A DNA stretch of 64,000 nt, taken from NCBI GenBank assembly GCA_013396995.1, contig VWZP01002599.1, positions 124,001-188,000 of the forward strand. Reading direction: 5' to 3'. Shown one piece after another: positions 41,301 to 53,300 of the stretch (position 1 is the first letter of the stretch; each line of letters opens with the position of its first letter). This stretch comes from Dicaeum eximium. Taxonomy: Eukaryota; Chordata; Aves; Passeriformes; Dicaeidae. The notes beneath the pieces are model-generated. The model searched no databases. It saw only the letters and a program-made list of their open reading frames with translations, and was not told the DNA's origin. A program made the position numbers and the translations under genes.

Positions 41301-44300
41301 AGTGTCGGAGAAAGCTATATGTTTCTGGTTTGTCCCATATGCGAAGATTTGTTCTGTACTCCCTAAAGTACCTGTCTTCTTTATGACTTAGAAAATTCCT
41401 GTTCAGCAACTAAAACTTTTTACTGAAGCATGTATAAAAAAGGATATTGAGATCTCTCAACACGTCTCAGAAACAGACATGAACGCTGGCTGAGTGCATT
41501 TGTGTACTTGGAGCCAAGAGAAAAAAAAAGAAAATAAGAGAAGAGAAAAAAAGAAAGAAAAGAGAGTAGTCACTGTCAGAGAAGCCCTTTTAGGCGATAA
41601 TATGAACAACCTTGTTTGGTGCTTCTAAACAAGCTCTTCAAAATACCAAGAAATTCTCAGTTGTTGGACTGGGACGCTGGCCGTAGCACAGCAAGAAATA
41701 CTTTTATGGAAATGTAGCAAGGCTTATTCTATTATTCCATCAGGATGTAGCTCCATACAGCACTGAAGCAGTCCAACCTACATACATGTCTAGCAGATGA
41801 GTGTCTGCCTTGTGCAGAGCATATCCACCCGTCACCTACTTTCAAGTGAAATAAGAACTCCTAACCTCTGAATCCAAACTACACCAGTATCATTAGCTCA
41901 TCAAAACTGTGTGGGTATTCTTAGTAAATTGAGATTTACTGGTTTTAATCTGTGTAACCAGACAGCCATCATCAGATCTGAGTGGTTCACTTCTTTGCAG
42001 CTTGTACCTGCCTTGTACAAGTCACATGAGAGATGACTTGGTTACATCACCCAACAGATACACACTTGTATTGTTAGACAGAAATTAGCCTTTGCCTTCA
42101 AATATTGATGTGTCTGAAGTATACTCTAACATTGCACAGCTGCAGATAATAGCCTGGGGGCTCGAAAATTAGATTCTGAGACCTGGGGGTTCTGGGTTTT
42201 ATATGGAGATCTAAGTTTCAAAAATAGAAATAAAATAAGCTGGGCAATTCACTGCAATTTTCTCACCCACGAGCTTAGGCTGTGCTTTTACTTGGCATGT
42301 GCAAAAGTAAAAAAGTGAGTATCTTTTTACTTGCCACATCTGGTTCTTATGTGTATCTCAAGTCATCCGCCTAAATTTTCTTTTTTGTTGTTTTTTAAGG
42401 GATGGGGGAATTTGTTTGCTTGGTTTTGAGGGTTTTATTGTTTTACATTTTATTCTCATTCACCAAAGAGCTAGTCCAGAATTACATTATGCCATGGAAG
42501 CAGATGAGTAGTTAGTATGAATTGACTAGTGCTAGTTAACTATGGTTGAGGACTCAAATAAGAGCTTTTATTTCAGATTCTATTGCTACTTGTGCAATAT
42601 GCATTTATTTATGCATCAAAATGACAGTTCCCTCTAATTTCAGGTATCACCATTAACATCTAAGGGAGCTTGTGAAATGTGCACTGGGAGTTCCACAACG
42701 TACCAGAACACTGAAAAATTACTTTCAGGTTTGCTATCTACCCTAAATCATATTAAGATTCAAATCCAGATGCCCACTAACAAGCAGGTCATAGTACAAA
42801 AATAGTAACAGCCCAGGACTTGATTTCAAGATAGTAAGTTTGTCCACGTGTAACTGTGGATACAGGCAGGATTTTTAATAACAATACCAGCGTGTGAAAA
42901 GGAGAAGAGGAAAAAAAATAAAAGAAAATTTAAAAACCCCACAAAAGCAGCCCAAGCTAAAAGTAGCCCAGGCCATAGCCAGAGACCACAATATTGATAA
43001 GTATTTTATAAAATGAATTTTTTTGTTCAGCAAATTAATATGAAACTTAATCCTTCAATCCCTTTGATATCATATTAGATGAAATTCCAAGCTTAACTGA
43101 ATTTGCAATACACACTTTCTAAACCATTCGAGCAGAGAAAAAAAAGCACCCACAAAAAAAATTTAAAAAATATTTTTAAAAATTTAAAACAAATACAAGA
43201 CTGAGAATGAACTGTAATTCAGAAAGTGTTCCCTTTAATAAAATAAACTAATTTAAAGAAAAATAATAAGTGCCACAATGTTTCCTAGTTTTTTAATTGT
43301 GCTTTACAAGAACATTTATTACCCTGAATACCTTACTAGTTTGACTGAGACATGCACCACAAAATTACTTAACTCTGCTAATGGGCACAAAAAGAGAAGA
43401 TAGCTTATCAAAACATACATTTGCTTCTTTGCTTCATATGGAAACCATAGTGTAGTTGTATGTATTTTATTTATATGATTTAATTGAATTAACACTTGAA
43501 ATCTTTTAAATATAAAGGTACTGCATTCATACTGAAAAAACTGTATAGGTAAATGGCCCTTATAATATCATACTAGTCATTAACCCAAGGATGTGGCTCA
43601 GCTGCCCAACTGGGACATAGATCTGGGAATCTGGTAAATCTTTCTGGACTCAGTGATTAGCAAGACCTGCACTCCAATGTGCAAAAACCTTTTTTCTTTG
43701 TTTTTGTGGGCTTTTTTGTTTGTTTCTTGTCTTGTGGGGCTTCACTTGTTTTGTGGAGTTTTGCTTCTTTGTTTCGTGGGGGTTTGCTTCTTTGTTCATT
43801 TTGGTTTTTACCTTAAGAGTTGCCCATTCCCAAGAGGGTGCTGTCAAACGTCAGAAAGGGGAAACCCTTTCCTGTCAGATGGAGAACCATTGTCCTGCCA
43901 TTATCATGGCAAACATTTCCCTCAAACTCTGGCATCACAGAACTCTCCCTCTGCAGGACACCCTCTCGCTTCAGGTGTTGAAAATACAAAGCATTTGATG
44001 AGCAGAAGAGGCAGCCTTTGAAAATGCTGGCTACCATCAGCTGAACAGATAGCAGTGTGGATAAAAGGAGGTTCTGCATGCACAAAACCATTCAGATTTA
44101 TGCTAGTTTACCTAGGTACTTTCAGTAGAAGAATGGAATGGAAAATTTGTTCTGTGACATTTCTAATGTAGAGTAGGTTATAATATTAGAAAAAGCTGTG
44201 GGCAGAACCAAGACTAGATATTCAGAAAGAAGTAAATTTTTATAAGCAGTAGTCACAGAGTTTTAAGTAAGCTGCTAGAGATTTCAGTTTCTCTGAAAAG

Positions 44301-47300
44301 TTTGAATAGTTTGGAATATAAATATATTTGCCTTTAAATCATCTGCTTAACTATCACGTAACATCGAGTTAAAATCTTAGCTAACATGGGTGCTTAGCTA
44401 ACATGCTCTCCCAGCCATGCCATAGCCTCCTGTCCTTCCCTCCCCTTGTGGCAAGGCAAAACTTCAGACATACATGCAGGTCTCTGGGGGCACTTGGTGA
44501 CTGTGCTCTAGCAGTATATGCCAAAGCCCCCAGCCTGTACCTCTGCCCTGTGCTTTCCTGTCATATGCAGAGCAGCATACCTGGTTGTGGAAGCAGCAAT
44601 CCTGCATGAAAGAAGTGCTGGCAGCCTTGTTCTGAATGAGGAAAAGGCCCTATATTTAGACACTATCAGAATCCGGCACCAAAAATGTGTCATAAACATA
44701 TGCTGCCATGAAAAACAGAAAGGCTCTCTTCTGTGCTTTCATACTTTTGCAGTTGGTAATTTTTATACTAGTAGGTAATCATGTACAGAGCTTTACAGTG
44801 AATCGATATTTCCCCTAAAGGTTTTTTTCTCATTAAAGAATGCATGTTCCAATCCAGACAGAAAACTCTAAGCAAGGACTGATTGAGTGGAAATGGAAAA
44901 GAAAATCTTCTTTGGGGTTCAACTACAGATAAGCCTCAACCACTCAGTGTAAATTTATCATCACAAAATCCTCCATGAGACAAGTAAACCAACAGAGCTT
45001 TCATACAAGTAGAAATGATGATGGATATGACTGTCAATTGCATTCAGGTGAAACTGAAAACAGGTGGTCTGCTTCTGTAGCAATGGATGAGAGAACACAG
45101 TTCTCCCAAGAATACCTCCCACTCTGGCCAACACCTTCCTATTTCCTCTTGTGCAATAACTTGTTTCTGTAGCAAAAATAGATTATATGTCTCAATATAT
45201 TCAGACTAACAATTCTTAAGTGGCAAATGATAGCCAACGCTTTCTGTGAATTGTCTTACCCTGTGAAAGCATTCTGGCAGCATCTCACAATCAACTCAAT
45301 AGTAAGGACTCAGAATCTCTTAAAAAAGGCAAAAGATTCAGCTACAAAAAGAAGAATGTATTTTATCTTATCTCAAAAAGCAATTTCTTAAGTCAACTCT
45401 GAGGTCTCATTTCTTGCTAGAGAGGAGAAAGATATAACCGAGAAACAGATTTTGCTTCTGACAATTTTCTAATCTCCATCTCAAATGGGGTTTAAAATAA
45501 AACATCTTCAAATAAAATACTTTTTTCTTATTTCTTAATTGCAGGTGGATGAAACAAGATTGCCAATATCATGCCCAAAAATATTTATGTAGTAGAGATG
45601 CTAAATGAACAGAGCCTTCACAAGATTTAAGAAAAATCCCGTATCAGTAGTTTTGCATTAACAATATTTCTCATCTTACAGATAAATGTTTTTGCATGCA
45701 AAAACTCAGGAATGTTTTTCAGAAGCTCACACTGGACAGTGATTTATTCTATTATTTTAAATGCAAACACATTCTATATTAAGCCTCAATTTCTCGTATG
45801 GGTGAAAAATTTCCCTTAAAAAAAAGCTACATTTGAGGAAAAAAACCCACAAGTTTTAGTTCTATACTTTTTAGGTTTAATTTTAAAAATACATAATAAC
45901 AGTGAATGCAATTATTGCAGTGTGAACCACTTAGAGTATGCACTGCAGTAGCACAGATGAATTGCTTCATTTTCACAGCTGCATACTTTAATTCAGTGAA
46001 CAGTTTCCAGACTGTTTTGCTGCTACCTTGAATATCCACTAAGATATACTTCCCTTTAAAGCACCATGCAGATTAGTTCCAGCAGCTTATGTTCTGCATC
46101 AGAATTCCTTTAACACAAACACACAAAAGCTTCTGCAGCCAAAACAATATGCTTCGATAGCTGGAAATCATAATTAGACATTTGAAACTGTAAATATGGA
46201 CACTGTACATATATCTAGTTATTAAAGGACTTGTTCTTCCTCAGTCATTAGAGAGTAAGAGAGTCATTAGCAAGCAGAACTTCTTGATGAGGAGTATCAT
46301 TAAAGCACAGACTCAGAAGGCAAAAGATCTAACGGGTGCTTTTGCACTATGCCAAATACAAACCCATGTTAAGTATCTGAAATGCATATACTGTTCTGCT
46401 CTCTAAACTGTGCATTTGGAGGTGTGATGTAGGAAGGACCTGTCACTGTTAAAACTGAAAATCCAAAACATGCATGGAGGGAGGGAGAGTACTTTTTTAT
46501 ATGAATGCCATATGTACCTATTGTCTTCATCAAAAGAGTTCAGCAATTAAACCTGATCTTTTTTCTGAGTCTTCATCAATACTTAACTCTCCTATGCTGA
46601 AGCTATAGTTTCTTGTGTTCTAAGTAAGGGTGCCCAAAAGATAATCCCCACTGTGCAGAAAAAAGGGATAAGGGGAGAAATTTCCAAGGCTGGATTTAAA
46701 TAATGAAAAATTTCTGGAAGGTTTCCTTGCAGTATAAATGCTATGAAGAGGCAGAGCAGCTCTGGGAGGCCGGGGGTACCACCAGGTCCTCAATGGCCCC
46801 AAGCAGACTCACTTGAGACCCCTTTTTACCACCACTCCTAAAACTCCCAAGCCCAGGGTCAGCTCAGAACTGGCACCTGCAGATTCTAGTCTGTGTGCAA
46901 TAACAAGCAGCCCTGCCTTTCCATGTGTTCCATCTTTTCTTTCCTTTGCAGAAATAAATACATTGTAAGAGGTTTCATATAAGGTTTCCAGTTACTTAGT
47001 GCTTGCTCCTTACTTTTTTTACCAAAAGGGCTATTAAAAATGAATAACACTGTAGCATCTGCATTCAACATGTGGTCATAAAATATGGCCCCTACAAAAT
47101 ATGGCCCCTATTTGATGACAAAGGCAGTGTTTCTGAAACATTCCAATTCTTTGGGAAGTTGCAGGTGTTTCTAAAATGTCCTGTGGTTCAGGAGAGCAGC
47201 TTGTCTGCAAAAAAAGAGATAATTCTGTTTCTTGTAATTACTTTATCACAGGTAACAGTGTCAAATGTCAGTCAGGAAAGATGTTGTTGTCCCATGAGAC

Positions 47301-50300
47301 ATTCTCTCCATTGTATAATTCTTAAATTAGTAAGAGCCAAAAATGGAAATAAAGGCATCTTAGTACAACAATACATCCGAAGGATGGAAATGGTGCTGAG
47401 CAAGCTTAGACAACATCTTAAGATAAAATCTCTCTCTTTTGGTCATGTCCTTGTTATTTAAGGTATTTGTTCAACTTATGTCTCTAATTTCAGGATTTAT
47501 TCTGAAGTAAAAATAATTTTTAAAAATATACAAATACCTGTATCAGTAAATCCAATGTGATGGTGCCATATGAAAAAAAAAGCCTATACAGCTTTTTCTG
47601 TCTACCTCACCTTTCTTTGTTTGTGTCACCCTATACCCTGTCTATTTTTATTTTTTATGGCTTTGGTTGCCATTTCTGTCTAATTTCAGACCTGGCTTTT
47701 TCAGTCTTTGAACTTATAGTTGTAACTTGGACTGTCTGATTCAGCCTTTTGAGACTGAAATCTCACTGACCCTATGAAAACTTATCTGAAAAACCTGGAG
47801 GAATACCTAACTTATTAAATAAACATTCTAGATTATCCTTACTGAATTGCACCTAATCCCTCCAGAAAACAAGGGATGACTAGAAATGCACTTGCACTGA
47901 GTCCCAGCATTATTTCCATCACAACTCAAATGGACAGGCTCTGCCTCAGACCTGCCTGCAGCTGACAAAGGTAGAGTTGCATTACATTTTGTCATAAATA
48001 TATAAGATCAAATGAAATTAATATTGCATGACTATGCAGAGAAGCAATACTGAGCCCCTCTTCCTCTATGAAATTTGTTTCACTGCATGGGGGAGTAAAT
48101 CACCTTGAAGGAGCATTAGTAGCTGGGGAGGTTGGTTGTCTCTGACACTACACCAAAGCAGATCCAAGCTTTTTCTCATTGTAAACAAGAAAATTTAATA
48201 TTGATACTTTGTGCATTCACTTGAACTTTCAGCTATAAAATGAAGCCAGGCTGCAGCACAAGTGTAGCTGTTGTGTTACTGGAGACAAGATTTCTCTTTG
48301 GCTAGGGGGGAAAAACACCCTGTCACTGGGACAGAGGAGTGCCTTATCTCCAGCAGCACAGAAGGGCATGAGTTTTCACTGAAGATCTTGATTCATCTGT
48401 GTGTTTTCTTTGTGTTTGTAGTGGCAGATATTTACATTGGGCACATGATATTCTTACTGTAAACGTTGTTGGAAGACAAATAAAGAAACCAACAATCCGA
48501 TTTCCAAGGAAAAACAGAGAAGAAATTCTGCCTGAATGCAATTTTACCTCCAACACTGACCAGTTAAATTCATCTAGGGATTTTAAAACTGTAGGACATA
48601 CACAACTAGCAGGATAAATAACTAGCAAGAGTATAATTTTTGCTTTAAACAAAAATACTCCATACAAACACTCTAAATGTACTGGAGAACAGACAGTCAT
48701 GTTGACAGCTGAATCCTTCAAGTCTGAAATCAATACATGCTTTGCTTTCTACAGAACGTGTGCAAATGTACAGTAATAGTACTTGATTCATGTAATTAGA
48801 ATAATTTTATAATTAAAGACTCTATGGTATGATTTCTGCTCGTAGAATGTGATCTAATTTCTGTGAGAAATGCTCTTTTCCTTTTATTGGCCCGTAAAAC
48901 AGACCCACAGTAGCTCAGGTCCATGAGGATCAAAAGGAGGGTTTTCAACAGAGCAAATAGTTCTTTCATAGTTCAAATAGCACTGAAGGAAAATGGAAAG
49001 GATACTAACTGATCTCTCAGGAATATGTTACAATAGGAGGGATTAATTACTTAAACCAATGCTGTCTTTGTCACTTCTCTCCCCTAATCTGCATGCATGC
49101 AGCTTTAAAGCCCACAGTGATAAGCCAGTTTCATTCACCTTTGCTAACACTGTTTGTGTACCCAGGCTAAGGGTAGCAGACTCTGAAGTAAAAAGTCAGT
49201 ATTCTATCCTATTATTACCATATGGCTGAAACACACAACACATTTCTTAAATATGTAAACTTCATTACAAACAGGATGCTGTGGGACTGTTTTGGTTTTT
49301 TTTTAAATTAGAACTACATGCACAAAATCCTACTGAGTATGTTTTTCGTCAGGCCATGCCAAATGACCAGTGGTAAACCAGTAACACTACCTCAATTTGA
49401 CTGACAAAAGTGGAAATTAAATCTGATTAAAAGAAACCCAAACAAACTTGCAATTTTTTTTTCTATAAAGAAGACAAATTTAACCAAAAAGAGAAATGAA
49501 AAAGCTTTGCTGTAATGCTTTTGGTTTTGGTTGTTTTTTGGTTTTTTTGGTTTTTTGGGTTTTTTTTTTTTTTAGTGAGAGCAAATAAATTCTGGCTAAA
49601 ACAGAAAGAAAAAAAAAAAGAAAAAAGATACACATTTTTCCAAAGAGCCCTGAAGTCTTCTAGGGGAAGGTGACATATTTTTTCCACTTTGTTAGCTCCA
49701 TTTAAGGCTGTGCTTTGCAGTGTGGGTTAGCCACTAAAGAGACACAGCAATTCAGTCCATCCCTAAGCACACACTTAATTTCCAGTGTACAAAGGTAGCC
49801 TCAATTATTTCAATGAGAATGCTCCCGTAAACTGTGTCTGCAGGAATGTTTGCAGAACTGCAGCCTTTACCTGGTGATGTGTTTGAACAGCTTCACAATG
49901 ATGTCTGTTTTCCACATCAGATATAAACTCCTCTTATTCCCTCACAAGGAATGAAAATGTTAAAATGTTAAAGAAATAATTCCCGTTAGGATTAGAGTCT
50001 TTGGATACTTTGCCATAATAATAAATTTAAAGTTCTTTTTATTGAAATATTATTTGCCTGACTTGCAGTGATTCTTTTGGATAAAATAGTTCTTCCATCC
50101 TCTCTCCCAAGATACTATATTTCTATCTGGTTTTTAACACTAGATTTACTCAGGTCTCTTCCATACTACTTGTTGGCTTTAAATCTTACTGGCTTTTTCA
50201 GATACACTTCATACAGGTGTATAAAATTATACAGTATTTTTTGTTTGGTTGGTTTTGAACTACTGAACAACAGCATTTTAAACTCATTGACAAAATCCAG

Positions 50301-53300
50301 CCACAAGTTACCTGAAGATAAAAATGCATTTGTCTCTTGACTGTTATGTTCTTTATTTAAATTTAAAAAACTCCAAAATGTCTATAACATTACCCAGTTA
50401 TACACATCAGTAGGTATTTATCATTTGAAACAACAGATTACATTGAAACATTTAACTGTTGTTACATTACTCAGGTTTTTTTACTTTTATATTCTATGCA
50501 TTTGTTTTTCTGACAACATGAAGACTTACAATCTCTTCCTGTAGTAACCAGTCCCACTGCAGGGAAAGCACTGAGCTCTTTAAAGATTTTAAAGACTTCC
50601 AGCACAGCATTAATTCATTATTTGTTAAACATTCCAACAGTAGTATTAAGTAAGATATCAGTACCTGACTACTTTATGTCCCCAGTATGGTCATTGTCTA
50701 ATTTGTTGCTAAAATTTTTTAGGGTTGTTTTTGTAAAAATTTTTATGTTAAATATATTAAAATGCAACAGGAAATCCACCGGGAGGAAAAGGTTTAGAAA
50801 GTGCCAGCACTTTCATGGTTGAAAACAATTCCATTGCAGCAGACCATGGAAATCGGAATACAGCTACAGTTTACCATAAACCTACACCCTTTCTAAGCAC
50901 TAGAGTTACACTGCCTATTTTAAAAATTAGTCATATGTAAAAATGTGGGAACATCAGTGAAGTTTCAGATTTTTCATACATTGCACATAGGAATGTTGGA
51001 ATTTTGTGTCTCTCACTTCAGAAGATTCCAATGTGAACTATCAAACTGCCCAGTAGTTACAACTAGCCCTGTCCCACTGTCCCAAGACTAATTTTCTATT
51101 TTAAATGTGCGTTAATGAGAAAATTGTAACCCAGTGCACATTTGCCCAAAAAAAAAAAAAAAAAGCTTTGCTGGTTAACAACAAATCTAATTTTTGTCTC
51201 ATTTAACAAATGGCATATGGAATTTTCTGAAAGGCATATGGTACTAATTAAACATGGTATGAGTCCCCCAGACAGTCAGTATAGCCATGAGGTATCCAAG
51301 GAATGTTTCCCCTCAGTATACATTATCTGTGTATTGATTTGATGGTCTGATTGGATAAAAGCCTTGGTAGCAAATAATGTTTAAGGATTTGGGAACTGCA
51401 CTTCTATTCTTATCCATATGAATGCTGCAGTTGCCAAGGAAAACTGAGATAGTTAATAAGCAAGCAAATTAGGAACTAATCAGGACCAGTTTGTTTACAT
51501 TCATTCATTAACCACTTATTTTGGTATCTATTTTCAATCTTTGTTTTTACATTTACAGCACTGTTCTGTGATTCTTATGCCAGAAACCACAAAGTTAAAG
51601 TAATCATCCTATTTTTTTAACAGAAACAATAAGCTAGATTCCATACATTTTAATGACTAACAAGCTACTAACCAACACCTAAAAGTAAGTTGTTTTACTG
51701 ATTTTTGAAAATTCCGATATATACAGTGTGTATAAATACACTTTCATGTACCCAACATCAATTACACTAATTAAATATTTGTTCTACTATCTCAGTTAGG
51801 TATGGGTAAATTATTAACTGTACATGTTAGTCCTCTTCTATATAACTTTAATTCTCTTTTCAATTCAAAGATATCAGCTTCCTCTAGCATATAGTAGGTA
51901 AACTACTGAAAGGATTAAGAAATTGAATGCTGTGTTTGTTCTGATTCTTAGTGATCACTTCAGGTAAAACTAACAGCAGCAGTGTATTCCCACAGTCATT
52001 ATTTGGCTTATACTATCCTAAGCAAAATAAAAAGTAAAATGGATTGAGTCCCCATAGCTAAAGTGAAAATGGCAAATGACCTTCTGTTAACCAGGGTATT
52101 TCTGTGCAAAAGAACATCAGAGTCTCAAGACCACTATGTCTAGCATCAGTGGGTTATTTTTATCGAGACACTTCTTGAAGAGTAACAGAGCAGCAGTTTG
52201 TGGCTTGAAAGGTAGCACTGACTCCTTTGTAGTTCCAGTAAATTTCAGAGTAGTAAAAAAGACAGTACAATTTCAATAGTGCTCTGAATTGGCCAACTTA
52301 CTCAATCTACCACCACCTGCTAAATCTATTATCACCACTAACACAAAGAAATGAAAACTGCTTCCTAGTTCCCCACCAGCTAAATATGCACTCTGCTTTT
52401 GATAATGAGCCTTGAGAAAAAGCAGTGAGAGTTAAGTAACAAGGGTGTCACTCAGTTTTAAAGCATCCTGAAATAAAGTCACCTGTGACTCTTACACCAA
52501 AAATAAGATGACGCTAAAAATAGACCTGTAATATTAATAGCCCGCTGCAAAACAGTTTAAAACTGAGGATACAAAAGCCTCTTAGCAAATGAAACATGGC
52601 AACTGAAGAATGAATTCTGGACAATAATGTCGTTTTCACACTTTCTGCACACTATGCTGAAAGGTGTAACCAGACTCTTACCTAACTACAAAAAATATTG
52701 CACATACACTTATCTTGAAGGCTCTGCTTTAACAGGTGGTTTCAAAATATTTTCAAAGCATATGGAAACATTAAGTTTACCCTGTAAACTTAAGATCCTG
52801 TGCTCCTGACATGCTGTATCAATGAACTGAAAAGAGCAATAACATTTAAAGTGGCTGAATGCTCATTATGTAAAACCAGCTGCATTTTCCTGCTCTACCC
52901 ACAACATTATTTCTAATTGTGAAGCAGAATAAGAATTGTGCTTTCTGCCTTAGTGCTCTAAGATTTCAAATATCATTTCACTTTAAAAAAACACTTGCCC
53001 TTAGAGGTTTTTAAAAATGAAAAATTCATGCATGATTAACAGTTCTCCTCACATCAAGGAGTCTTTCTTTCCTCCTGTATATTGCACCAGACATATTGAA
53101 AGCCTACGTATCCAAGATATATACAGTATACTAGATAACACTGAAAACCTAAATTCAGAAGAAGACTAAAAAACCCAAATCAAATCAGCTTTTAGCTTAG
53201 GAACAAGATTTTTATACAGCTGTAGAACAATATTTGCAGATTTGCTTTAATGTAACAAATTAACACAGCTTCCCAACCCTTCATTCCTGCATTTACATTT

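Noticed and set aside
43653..44021. Hydrophobic 122-codon plus-strand frame resembling membrane segments
   Set aside because: The hydrophobic part is produced by the T/G-rich minisatellite and does not indicate a membrane protein.
47072..47461. 129-codon plus-strand frame in intron 1
   Set aside because: Its start overlaps a 16-bp tandem duplication and the product matches nothing recognised.
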